8,194 nt of DNA from Caulobacter sp. (GTDB lineage Bacteria > Pseudomonadota > Alphaproteobacteria > Caulobacterales > Caulobacteraceae). Below are positions 1 to 6,155 of the stretch, one piece after another. The position numbers and the translations under genes were made by a program. The notes below the pieces were generated by a model. That model did not search any database and was not told the origin of the DNA. It worked only from the letters and a program-made list of their open reading frames with translations. Position 1 is the first letter of the stretch; every line of letters begins with the position of its first letter. The stretch is from NCBI GenBank assembly GCA_014378155.1, contig JACMOF010000219.1, positions 1 to 8,194 on the forward strand. The letters run 5' to 3'.

Positions 1-792
1 GGCCTGCAGTGGACACCAGACGAAGACACGATGGCCTATGCCCGCTACAGCCGGGGCTATAAGGCCTTTGGCTTCTCCGCCGGTGGCTCCCTTGCTGTGC
101 CCAAGGCCGATCCGGAGTTCGCGAACGCCTACGAGATCGGGGTCAAGAAGAACTTCCCGACGCTCCAACTGAACGCCGCCCTGTTCTATATTGACTATCG
201 GGACCTGCAGGCGCCGGTCACCATCCGGGTCGGCCCAACCAACGTCGGGCAGTTCGTGAACATCGCCAAGTCGCGGTCCAGCGGACTGGAGGTCAGCGCG
301 ATCTGGCAGCCAGCGCCCCCAATTCGTTTGACCTTGGATTATGGCTACAACCCAACCAAAATCTTGAAGAGCGTGCCGCTTGTTGACGTCAATGATAACG
401 TCACCACGACGGCGGTTAGCGTCGAAGGCAACCGGCTCCCGCAAGCGCCTGAGCACAAGATCGCACTGAACGGCGCCTACACCTTTGATACCGATGCCGG
501 CGCCCTCACCTTGGGAGCCACCTACCTCTACCGGAGCGAAGCCTACGCCAACGTCTTCACCCGCAGCTACAACGAGGCCCCTTCCTGGGATCAGGTGGAT
601 CTGCGGGCGTTCTGGCAACCGACCGGCGGCAAGTACACCGTCATCGCCTATGTCAAGAACGTCTTCGACACGGCTGGCTATGACGCGGCGGTCGCCGGGT
701 CGAATCGCAATCGCCCCTTGAACAACGGCGCTCAAAACCTGGAGCTGACGCCGCCACGGCTCTATGGCATGGAGCTACAATATCGCTTCTAG
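1..792 (+). CDS. TonB-dependent outer-membrane receptor, C-terminal part (5' end outside window)
   Basis: The frame is open from base 1, so the gene starts upstream; 263 residues are visible. TonB-dependent receptors import scarce ligands (iron chelates, sugars, vitamins) across the outer membrane using TonB/ExbBD energy. What is seen is the second half of a 22-strand beta-barrel. It opens with the family-typical strand WTPDEDTMAYARYSRGYKAF, followed by NAYEIGVKKNF (the usual 'YEiGvK' strand), alternating polar/apolar strands with aromatic girdles, an RLPQAPEHK turn, a late 'YVKNVFDTAGYDAA' strand, and the final LTPPRLYGMELQYRF, ending in the C-terminal Phe needed for BAM-mediated barrel insertion. 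The plug domain and TonB box lie outside the window. The ligand cannot be assigned; large receptors of this type are abundant in Caulobacterales and Sphingomonadales. An ATG at 31 is internal, not the start. The class is secure, the substrate unknown. Confidence 0.93.
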   Translation, partial: GLQWTPDEDTMAYARYSRGYKAFGFSAGGSLAVPKADPEFANAYEIGVKKNFPTLQLNAALFYIDYRDLQAPVTIRVGPTNVGQFVNIAKSRSSGLEVSAIWQPAPPIRLTLDYGYNPTKILKSVPLVDVNDNVTTTAVSVEGNRLPQAPEHKIALNGAYTFDTDAGALTLGATYLYRSEAYANVFTRSYNEAPSWDQVDLRAFWQPTGGKYTVIAYVKNVFDTAGYDAAVAGSNRNRPLNNGAQNLELTPPRLYGMELQYRF

Positions 793-805
793 ATAGCGGG
801 CAGAA

Positions 806-836
806 CGGAAGGGCGGTGAAAACCGCCGCCCTTCCG
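806..836 (+). terminator. Hairpin after the TonB receptor gene, probable terminator
   Basis: A perfect 11-bp inverted repeat (CGGAAGGGCGG at 806-816, CCGCCCTTCCG at 826-836) with a 9-base loop begins 13 bases after the receptor stop codon. An alternative inner pairing (GGCGGT/ACCGCC around a GAAA tetraloop, 812-827) competes with it. No run of T follows, so it is either a weak intrinsic terminator or a 3'-end stabilising stem. Position and stem strength support the call. Confidence 0.6.
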
Positions 837-1246
837 CAGCCGTCATGGCATCTACCCGAGGGTCGGATGTGGCCGAGCAAGCTGGCTTAAGAAAAATCGG
901 CGTCCGCCCAATGACCCACTCGGCGACAGCCTCCAAATAGCCGCCGCAACTGACGCCCTTGGCCTTTCGCCGAGGGCGTCTCCTTATCGGTTTGCTTCCT
1001 GCTCCTGGTAGACGTCAAAAGAGACGACGGCGACACCATTGCGGTGTTCAGCTCTGCGACGCCTGGAACCGGTCCAGCTCGGCGATGGCGCAGATAGACC
1101 TTGCTCTACCGAACACCAGCAGAGACCCTCGCCGAGTGTGTTGCAGCGATCCGTTGAGCCCACAGGACATCTGGGGCGGCGCCGGAAATTTCGACAGTTG
1201 GCTAAGGTGGGTTCAGGGATGAACCGGCTTTCATTCGTTTGGGTCA
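837..1246. other. Intergenic stretch with no recognisable gene
   Basis: I translated this stretch in all frames and recognise no protein family. Open frames of about 87 codons exist on both strands, but none has family-like sequence or a convincing ribosome binding site. The only clear structure is a stem at 952-980. The stretch separates the receptor gene from the fic module and could be remnant DNA, but nothing in it identifies a source. Confidence 0.5.
952..980. repeat. Inverted repeat (stem-loop) in the gap before fic
   Basis: GACGCCCTTGG (952-962) pairs with CCGAGGGCGTC (970-980): 11 pairs including one G-T wobble, 7-base loop. On the plus strand it is followed by TCCTTATCGGTTTG, only moderately T-rich. 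It could be a terminator or a structured remnant. No adjacent gene fixes its role. Confidence 0.45.
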
Positions 1247-1306
1247 ATCGGCATAGGGATCGGCAAAGAGATCGGCAAAAACATCGGCAAGAAGATCGGT
1301 AAGGTG
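1247..1306 (+). repeat. Five tandem 12-bp repeats (ATCGGCAAarr-like) upstream of fic
   Basis: Five consecutive in-phase 12-mers: ATCGGCATAGGG, ATCGGCAAAGAG, ATCGGCAAAAAC, ATCGGCAAGAAG and ATCGGTAAGGTG. The first six bases are constant except for one T in the last copy; the purine-rich tail varies. A sixth partial copy, ATCGGCAAGA at 1361-1370, touches the fic start codon and is identical to the first ten bases of the fourth-register copy at 1283-1292. The array ends 64 bases before the fic ATG. The arrangement suggests a multi-site operator or iteron-like protein-binding array controlling fic. Read as protein in one frame it would give I-G-K-x repeats, but that frame has no start codon and I do not treat it as coding. 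Confidence 0.75.
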
Positions 1307-1360
1307 GGGTTTAATCCTATGTGCTAAAAGGACTTCGTGCTTCTCTTGAGCCCGAAAAAG

Positions 1361-1371
1361 ATCGGCAAGAA
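1361..1371 (+). promoter_or_regulatory. Sixth repeat copy occupying the fic ribosome-binding region
   Basis: The ten bases directly before the fic ATG are ATCGGCAAGA, an exact copy of bases 1283-1292 in the upstream array. There is no standard Shine-Dalgarno sequence at the usual spacing (GGCAAG is the nearest purine-rich stretch). A protein or RNA bound to this unit would sit where the ribosome must load. The regulatory role is inference; the sequence identity is observed. Confidence 0.45.
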
Positions 1372-2567
1372 TGACCTCTCCCGAGACCGTTGGCCGGATT
1401 GAACCGACACTCCTTGATGGAGCCACAGCCCCGATTGCCGATGCGCTCGCCGACTTGACGGCGCGGGCATCGATGTTGGGGGCTGCGCTGCATCCCCGCA
1501 CCGCACAGCAACTTGCCTCGCTCGTGCGCGTCATGAACTCTTACTACAGCAACCTCATCGAGGGGCACATCACCCGGCCGCGTGACATCGAGCGCGCGCT
1601 GTCTGGCGATCTCGATGATGACGAGGGGCGGCGAAACCTTCAGATCGAAGCCGCCGCCCACGTTCGCGTTCAAGCTCACATCGACCTTCTGTGTGCCCAG
1701 GGCGCCTTGCCCGACCCCGTGTCGGTAGAGTTCCTAAAGGGGCTTCACGCGGAGTTCTATCAAGACGCACCCGAAGCGATGCTCCTGCTGAAGGGGGTTC
1801 ATCACAGCTTCGGCATGGAGCCGGGCCGCTTCCGCGATAAGCCCGAGCACGACGTGGAGGTCGGCCGCCATCTGCCGCCTTCGAGCGAGCGCGTCGCCGC
1901 CTTCATGGATCGCTTCGCCCAACGGTATGCCCGGGATCAGTTGGGGACGGCCGGGAAAATCCTTGCGATCCCGGCGGCCCACCATCGCTTCAACTACATT
2001 CACCCATTTCCCGATGGAAACGGCCGCGTCAGCCGCCTGATGAGCCACGCCATGATCCAGACGGCAGGCATCGGCGCCCATGGCCTGTGGTCGGTCTCAC
2101 GGGGCTTGGCGCGCGGCCTTGGGAGCCGTCAGGAATACAAACAGATGATGGCCCGCGCCGACACGCCCCGTCAGGGGGACCTAGATGGGCGCGGGAATCT
2201 CTCGCTCGCCGCCTTGGAAGAGTTCGTCCTGTGGTTCCTGAAGGTCTGCCTCGATCAGGTGACCTTCATGTCCAGCCTGTTTGACCTGCCCAACCTGACG
2301 GGGCGGTTGCGGCTCTACGTCGAACGCAGTGGCCGCCTGAAGCCCGAGGCGTTCCGGTTGCTGGAAGAGGCTGCGATCCGAGGCGAGTTCGCCCGAGGTG
2401 ACGCAGACCGCATCACGCGGCTGCCGGAGCGGACAGCGCGCGTGGTTCTCAGGCAACTGATCGACGAGGGACTTCTGGATTCCGAAACGCCCAAAGGCCC
2501 CGTCTCACTCCGTTTCCCAACCAAGTCCCTCGACCTGCTGTTTCCGCAGCTTTTTCCGGCGACTTGA
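1371..2567 (+). CDS. Fic family protein (class II, predicted protein AMPylase)
   Basis: 398 residues. Fic enzymes transfer AMP (sometimes another nucleotide part) from ATP to a hydroxyl on target proteins. The full active-site motif [12 protein letters not shown] lies at residues 211-222: H211 general base, D215 for Mg, N217/G218/R219 anion hole, R222 for the ATP gamma-phosphate. An inhibitory motif (S/T)xxxE(G/N) is present N-terminally as S60-NLI-E64-G65, the hallmark of class II Fic proteins, whose Glu keeps the enzyme autoinhibited. The substrate-binding flap is around PGRFRD (151-156). Residues about 320-375 look like a winged helix ([13 protein letters not shown] ... [16 protein letters not shown]), common at the C-terminus of this subgroup and possibly DNA-binding. 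Length fits the family. No FicT/FicA-style partner lies next to it. Start chosen at ATG 1371, although its leader lacks a good SD and carries a copy of the upstream 12-bp repeat. Class confident, target unknown. Confidence 0.93.
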   Translation: MTSPETVGRIEPTLLDGATAPIADALADLTARASMLGAALHPRTAQQLASLVRVMNSYYSNLIEGHITRPRDIERALSGDLDDDEGRRNLQIEAAAHVRVQAHIDLLCAQGALPDPVSVEFLKGLHAEFYQDAPEAMLLLKGVHHSFGMEPGRFRDKPEHDVEVGRHLPPSSERVAAFMDRFAQRYARDQLGTAGKILAIPAAHHRFNYIHPFPDGNGRVSRLMSHAMIQTAGIGAHGLWSVSRGLARGLGSRQEYKQMMARADTPRQGDLDGRGNLSLAALEEFVLWFLKVCLDQVTFMSSLFDLPNLTGRLRLYVERSGRLKPEAFRLLEEAAIRGEFARGDADRITRLPERTARVVLRQLIDEGLLDSETPKGPVSLRFPTKSLDLLFPQLFPAT

Positions 2568-2746
2568 TGCGGCTTGGCTTTGAAGGTGTCGGCCATGCCG
2601 GAAAAGGGCGGATTCTAATCGCGCGACGGCGCCGTTCACGGCCACCATGGGCGAGGCGGGTGTGTTGGCGGGCCTGATGAGCCGTCTATCTGGCGGCGTC
2701 CGTGGCGATGGCCCGGCGAGGCTGAACGACGCCAGCACCTATCTCC

Positions 2747-2881
2747 AGGCGACTTTCCTTCGAACCCGTGGCCGATGAACTGGAACACCCATCCCAGCAG
2801 AAAGCCGACCGCGATGACTGCGGCGGCGGACGGTACGGCCATGCGTGTTGTCAGCGCGTGCGCCGCGGCATAGCAGGCGGC
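2747..2881 (-). pseudogene. Fragment of a DUF962/Mpo1-like membrane protein
   Basis: The minus strand reads a hydrophobic segment ending in GFLLGWVFQFIGHGFEGKSP. This matches the family signature 'W..QFIGH..EGKkP' of DUF962 (YGL010W/Mpo1-like) proteins, small multi-spanning membrane proteins; the yeast member is a 2-hydroxy fatty acid dioxygenase. The expected continuation after EGKxP (an FFxDL-type stretch and the last membrane helix) is absent in all three minus frames, and the N-terminal half before it is also missing. The open frame containing it runs 2968-2636 but its outer parts do not look like the family. Recognition is from memory of the motif, without alignment, so moderate confidence. 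Confidence 0.4.
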
Positions 2882-2885
2882 GATC

Positions 2886-2987
2886 AGGGTCATCGAAGCC
2901 GCGCGGACCCTGGGTATCGCGGTGCATGACCACGTCATTGTCGGCCGCGCCGAGGTCGCCAGCTTCAAGGCGCTGGGGTTGATCTAG
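2886..2987 (+). pseudogene. radC: radC 3'-end remnant (JAB/MPN-domain protein C-terminus)
   Basis: Reading from 2886 to a TAG at 2985-2987 gives RVIEAARTLGIAVHDHVIVG followed by RAEVASFKALGLI. This is the characteristic C-terminus of RadC: 'VHDH.IVG' supplies metal-site and core residues, and 'aSfk.LGLI' is the usual end. The frame is closed by a stop at 2871-2873, so only about 33 codons survive; the HxH part of the metal site and the N-terminal helix-hairpin-helix are gone. RadC-like genes are frequent on integrative elements and genomic islands, so this is a likely scar of one. The match is clear although short. Confidence 0.72.
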
Positions 2988-3008
2988 CCCTGGCGCCCTC
3001 GCTCATTG

Positions 3009-4271
3009 TCAGGGCGGAGGTGGTTCGGGCCGAAATCCCGGATAGACGAAGGCTCCCGATATCAGCTCGCACTCGGGCGCGCTCACGCCGGAGCTGCGGG
3101 CGACGTCGTACCAGGTACTCGCCAGCCGCAGCCCCATTTCCGCGACGATGGCGGCAGCCCCGTCGGTCTTCAGGAGAAAGCGCGGGCTTTGTGAGATCAG
3201 GTTTTCCGCCGTGGCGATGCGGCCGGCGTCTCCGATCACCAGCGCCAGATCGCGGCGTTCCAGGCTGATCGGGGTCGATGGCGTCAGGTCGTAGGCCGGC
3301 GACAGCCGCCAATCCCTGGCCTTGGCGATCATCGCGTGATTGCGCGGGTGATCGTCGGCGTTGGAGATCAGGGCGTTGAAGGTCATCCGGCGGAAAAGCT
3401 CGCGCGCATCCCGGGCGGGCTCGGCGCTGACCCGGCGCAGTTCCTCGGCCAGCAGCACATAGGACCAGCGATCCCGCGCCCGATGGCTGTCCTCCGTCCG
3501 CAGGAGGGTCAGGGCGCTGATCATCCGGGCGCGGGTGTAGCCCGCCGCCACGCGCTCGCGGTCAAAGCGGCGGACCATCAGGACGTCTCGCCCTCCCGCC
3601 AGCACCACCTTGCTGTCGGCGGCTTCCAGGCCGCAGGCCCTGGCAAGCGTGAGCATGGCGTGTTCGACCCGGGCGCTGTTCCAGCGGTCATCCTGGCGAT
3701 TGAACTTGGCGATCCATAGAGCGCCCTCGTCCTCGACGACGGCCTTGGGCCTGGCCCCGCCCATGGAGGTGCCGACCAGAAGCAGATCCTCGATCTGCTG
3801 GTTGGCGGCGTCGGGCGCCAGCTCTTCGTCGGCGATCAGGGCGTCGGCGATCCGCTGCAGCTTCTCCAGCGCGACGGTCTGGTTGAAATCGCGGCGCGGC
3901 GCCGGGGGCTCCGCATTGAGGCCGAAACCCAGCGCGCCGGCGCGGTCGTCGGCGGAGTGCAAGAGATAGTCGATTTCTCCGAGCTGCGGCTTGCCGGCAT
4001 GTTTGTCGATGACGCGGCGGCCCCAATAGTCGGGGCTGGCGTCGCGCAGGGCGCCGAACACGCCGCCGAGCGCGGCGGTCTCGTAGGTGCGGGGTGCGAG
4101 CTTCAGCTCGACCGGATCGATTTCAACGGCGTCCGGATGCGCCAGGTAGCGCCGGCCATAGACGAAACGTCCGACGGACGTGCCGGTCCTGTCGGTCTCC
4201 ATGACAAAGCGACCGGCGGTGATCGGCTCAACGGCCCCTGGCAGGGTGATATGGACAAAGGCCTCTGCCAT
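3009..4271 (-). CDS. hipA: HipA-family serine/threonine kinase toxin
   Basis: 420 residues, near the usual HipA length. HipA toxins phosphorylate a cytoplasmic target (glutamyl-tRNA synthetase for E. coli HipA), causing growth arrest and persistence, and are held by the HipB antitoxin. Visible elements: an N-terminal HipA-coupling domain (about 1-110, including 'GALRDASPDYWGRRVI'), the phosphate-binding loop GTSMGGARPKA (167-177), ATP-site lysine in ALWIAKF (K189), the catalytic loop NALISNADDHPRN (299-311, with D306 aligning to the catalytic Asp and N311 to the Mg-binding Asn), and LSPAYDLTP (D328, the DFG-equivalent). All catalytic positions appear intact, so the toxin is probably active. 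The ATG at 4271 lies 5 bases after the hipB stop, with AAGG overlapping that stop codon as ribosome site, implying translational coupling. It ends in a Pro-rich tail (EPPPP). The target of this branch is unknown. Confidence 0.95.
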   Translation of the reverse strand: MAEAFVHITLPGAVEPITAGRFVMETDRTGTSVGRFVYGRRYLAHPDAVEIDPVELKLAPRTYETAALGGVFGALRDASPDYWGRRVIDKHAGKPQLGEIDYLLHSADDRAGALGFGLNAEPPAPRRDFNQTVALEKLQRIADALIADEELAPDAANQQIEDLLLVGTSMGGARPKAVVEDEGALWIAKFNRQDDRWNSARVEHAMLTLARACGLEAADSKVVLAGGRDVLMVRRFDRERVAAGYTRARMISALTLLRTEDSHRARDRWSYVLLAEELRRVSAEPARDARELFRRMTFNALISNADDHPRNHAMIAKARDWRLSPAYDLTPSTPISLERRDLALVIGDAGRIATAENLISQSPRFLLKTDGAAAIVAEMGLRLASTWYDVARSSGVSAPECELISGAFVYPGFRPEPPPP

Positions 4272-4276
4272 CGGCC

Positions 4277-4618
4277 TTAGAAATCGTTGTCCAAGGCTTC
4301 ACCGCGCCGCGCGCGAATCCTGGCCTTGGAGCGTGCAAGAACCTGTCCTTCCTGGTCGCGAGCTGGGTCGGCCAGGCTGTGCATGTCGGCGAGAAGGTCG
4401 AAGGCCCAAAGCAGGGCGGCATAGATCGCGACACTGGTTGTTGGCTTGCCACGTTCGGCGTCCGACACGGCGCGGCGACCCGCTCCAATCTTTTGGGCGA
4501 CCTCCTCGACGGTCAGGTTTCGACGCAGGCGTGCTGTCCGCAGGTTCGCCCCGAGTTCTGTCAGGGCAAGTTCCACGGGATAGGGCGGTGCGAGGAGCAG
4601 CGTGTTGCGGGCGGGCAT
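4277..4618 (-). CDS. hipB: HipB-like antitoxin, XRE-family helix-turn-helix repressor
   Basis: 113 residues. An XRE helix-turn-helix spans about residues 22-77: LGANLRTARLRRNLTVEEVA, then QKIGAGRRAVSDAERGKPTT, with the conserved 'E.VA..iG.....vs..ErG' pattern. HipB antitoxins bind their own promoter and sequester HipA. The protein has a short N-terminal extension and a basic tail (RSKARIRARRGEA) compared with the 88-residue E. coli HipB; the tail may contact HipA or DNA. It sits directly upstream of hipA (5-base gap) as the first gene of the operon. The ATG at 4618 has no clear Shine-Dalgarno; the bases just before it (GCTCTTGAACGC then CC) are one of the operator-like repeats, so the transcript may be leaderless or weakly translated. 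A downstream in-frame GTG (codon 15) is possible but has no better SD. Confidence 0.9.
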   Translation of the reverse strand: MPARNTLLLAPPYPVELALTELGANLRTARLRRNLTVEEVAQKIGAGRRAVSDAERGKPTTSVAIYAALLWAFDLLADMHSLADPARDQEGQVLARSKARIRARRGEALDNDF

Positions 4619-4620
4619 GG

Positions 4621-4739
4621 GCGTTCAAGAGCCAGTTAGGCGACCTATTGTGCGTCAAAGAGCAAACCACAATTTCGCAGAGCCTGCAAGGCGCACGCTC
4701 TTGAACGCGCTTAAGGCCGCTTATCGATCCTTCAAGAGC
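4621..4739 (-). promoter_or_regulatory. hipBA promoter region with four 12-bp operator-like elements
   Basis: The element GCGTTCAAGAGC occurs at 4621-4632 (plus orientation), as GCGTCAAAGAGC at 4652-4663 (10 of 12), perfectly inverted as GCTCTTGAACGC at 4697-4708, and as TCCTTCAAGAGC at 4728-4739 (10 of 12). Centre-to-centre distances are 31, 45 and 31 bases, so the layout is symmetric in spacing, and 31 bases is about three helical turns. The first copy lies 2 bases from the hipB start codon. A possible minus-strand promoter between the sites is TTGTGG-N17-AATAGG, which is weak. By analogy with E. coli hipBA, where HipB dimers bind several operators, these are the best candidates for autoregulatory sites. 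The repeats are observed; binding by HipB is inferred. Confidence 0.6.
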
Positions 4740-4972
4740 ACATTACGAGTGACGGATGCCGGCGCGGGCCTTTTGGGTGGCGGGCGCCGGATGTCGGCGA
4801 GGGGAGCCGGCGCGGCCGGCGTTGTGATCAGCCCGGTCGGATTCTGCCTGAGCTGACGGCGGAGAGGCGCAGTGTTCTCGGTGTCGGCTGACCCTCCTTC
4901 AATCTTGGGGAGGCCGGCGCTTCGTTCGGCGAGGCCCGGGGGTTGTCGCGTCTGGGGTGCGGCGGGGGTCAT
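4721..4972 (-). CDS. Possible small proline-rich hypothetical protein, doubtful
   Basis: An 83-codon frame starts at ATG 4972 and stops at 4721, upstream of and in line with hipB. AGGA lies about 7 bases before the ATG. The product is Pro/Ala/Arg-rich (for example 'DIRRPPPKRPAPASVTRNV') with no family I recognise. Its 3' end overlaps two of the hipBA operator-like elements. The frame is part of a much longer open minus-strand frame running antisense through the DUF2493 gene, so openness alone is weak evidence; third-position GC (about 72% by my count) is only slightly above the local average. Kept as a possibility, not a firm gene. Confidence 0.22.
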   Translation of the reverse strand: MTPAAPQTRQPPGLAERSAGLPKIEGGSADTENTAPLRRQLRQNPTGLITTPAAPAPLADIRRPPPKRPAPASVTRNVLLKDR

Positions 4973-5212
4973 CGCAGGTCCTGGACCCCGAGCCCACGGC
5001 GCCAGGGATGCGGGAGCGAGTGCAAGAGGCAGTGGATCCGTCCTGTCGATGAGGGCCCGAACCCCTCTGGCTTGTTGTGACCTCGCCACCGCCCGGCGCC
5101 CACCACAAGGGACGCTGCGCTCAAAGCCCTTGTGGGGGACGCCGGCCGTCGGCGCGAGACGGTCAACGAGCCGATGGGCTCCGCACCCCACTCCGAAAAG
5201 GGATTTCTCCCA
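4740..5212. other. Gap between hipBA promoter and DUF2493 gene
   Basis: Apart from the doubtful small minus-strand frame in its left half, I see no gene here. The right half (4973-5212) holds an inverted repeat at 5103-5135 and the ribosome site of the DUF2493 gene. No att site, origin or RNA gene was recognised. Confidence 0.45.
5103..5135 (+). repeat. Inverted repeat in the 5' leader of the DUF2493 gene
   Basis: CCACAAGGG (5103-5111) and CCCTTGTGG (5127-5135) are perfect 9-bp complements around a 15-base loop, 78 bases before the chosen start. It could be a repressor site (two half-sites 24 bases apart) or an RNA hairpin. The right arm contains a GTG (5132) that is in frame with the gene below but has no ribosome site. 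Confidence 0.5.
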
Positions 5213-6145
5213 ATGCAACTTACAGCCTTCTCTCCCGTAACTGGCGCCATGAGCAGCTTCGAGGCCCAGGCCCTGCTGCTGGACGACCCCCGAGTCCACC
5301 CCGCAGAGGACGCTCTCCAACAACTCGGCCACGCCCTGATGAACGAAGTGCTCGATGTCTTCTCCGAGACGGCCTTGGAGGACTTTCAGTCGACCATCTG
5401 CGAGTCCCTGATCGGCGCCTTCCATTCCGCCGCCCAGCGCATCGAGCGTGAAGCCGACAAGGCCCGGGATGATCTCAACCGCTTCGCCCGCGACTTCGAC
5501 GGCTCCGAGATCGCCGACACCGAGATGCAGGCCGCCACCCAGAAGGCCCGCGCCGCCGATGTCGCCACCCTGGCCCTTGAGATGGTCCGAGACGCAGCGG
5601 CCGCCAGCTATACGACATCGACCGGCGACGTCTGGAGCCCCTGGAAGGGTTCTGCGAAGGCTTCGCGCTCCACGGCCGCCCAGATCGAGGCTCGTGAAGC
5701 CATCCGTTCCGCCAAGGCCCGCAAGCACTCCGCGACCGACCCCGGCGCGATCATCGTAGCCTTCCGTGCAGCTCCCCAGGCCGATACCGCCGACGACGCG
5801 AACCGCATCTTCGACGCCCTGAACTGGGCTCTTGTCCAATGGCCGCAGATGGCGCTGGCCACCACGGGCGCCAAGGGCGGTGAGAAGATCGCCATCAAGT
5901 GGGCCAAGCAGAAGAACGTGACGCTGGTGCTCGCCAAGGCCGATTTCGACCGACACGGCCGTGCGGCGCCGTTCCGGGCCAACGACGAACTGATCGCCCT
6001 CGAACCGGTGTGCGTGCTCACCCTGACGAACACGCTCAATCCCGAGCGGGGCGCTGGAATGCAGCCTTTCGGACCGGCCCTCAATCTCGGCCAAAAGGCC
6101 GGCGAGAAGGGGATCCGTCACCAGGTGGTCAAGGCGCGAGCTTAA
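5213..6145 (+). CDS. DUF2493 (SLOG-like) domain protein of plasmid/ICE type
   Basis: 310 residues from ATG 5213, which has AAGGGA 8 bases upstream; an in-frame GTG at 5132 would add 27 residues of poor quality. The N-terminal two thirds are helical and charged (about 40-175) and carry the features of long DUF2493 proteins on alphaproteobacterial plasmids and ICEs: IERE (77-80), RDFDGSEI (93-100), ALEMVRDAA (121-129) and TGDVWSPWKGS (137-147). The C-terminal domain (about 178-306) has the DUF2493 core: TTGAKGGEKIAIKWAKQKNV (217-236), then ADFDRHGRAAPFRANDEL (243-260). DUF2493 belongs to the SLOG Rossmann superfamily, thought to bind nucleotide-derived ligands; the cellular role is not established. 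Oddity: the expected first Gly-Gly motif after strand 1 ('vtGG.dy.d') reads VAFRAAPQADTAD (182-194), so the ligand site may be altered. It is a stand-alone gene closed by hairpins. Confidence 0.8.
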   Translation: MQLTAFSPVTGAMSSFEAQALLLDDPRVHPAEDALQQLGHALMNEVLDVFSETALEDFQSTICESLIGAFHSAAQRIEREADKARDDLNRFARDFDGSEIADTEMQAATQKARAADVATLALEMVRDAAAASYTTSTGDVWSPWKGSAKASRSTAAQIEAREAIRSAKARKHSATDPGAIIVAFRAAPQADTADDANRIFDALNWALVQWPQMALATTGAKGGEKIAIKWAKQKNVTLVLAKADFDRHGRAAPFRANDELIALEPVCVLTLTNTLNPERGAGMQPFGPALNLGQKAGEKGIRHQVVKARA

Positions 6146-6155
6146 GGCCCGCGTC

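Larger units (their letters stand above)
2568..3008. other. Decayed junction between fic and hipA containing two gene fragments
   Basis: No intact gene is seen in these 441 bases. The first 180 or so (2568-2746) show nothing recognisable on either strand. After that come a minus-strand piece resembling a DUF962/Mpo1-like protein (2747-2881) and a plus-strand radC 3' end (2886-2987), meeting within about five bases near 2882-2886. Such head-on fragment joins are typical of repeated insertion and deletion at an accessory locus. Confidence 0.6.

Noticed and set aside
1247..1306. Repeat array as a CRISPR or as coding for an I-G-K-x amphipathic peptide.
   Set aside because: The units are contiguous 12-mers without spacers, so not CRISPR. 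The frame that reads IGKx has no start codon or ribosome site, and the ORF that does cross it (ATG 1219) gives Arg/Gln-rich shadow sequence.
2552..2605. TTTTCCGGC/GCCGGAAAA inverted repeat around the fic stop as a terminator.
   Set aside because: The loop is 36 bases and the left arm lies inside the coding region, with no T-tract; too weak to call.
2636..2968. The whole 110-codon minus-strand frame as an intact membrane protein.
   Set aside because: Only the middle (about residues 30-74) resembles a known family; the start overlaps the radC remnant and the tail is unrelated in all frames, so it is listed as a fragment.
3336..3969. Plus-strand open frames inside the hipA region.
   Set aside because: They are antisense to an intact HipA with all kinase motifs and show no family resemblance.
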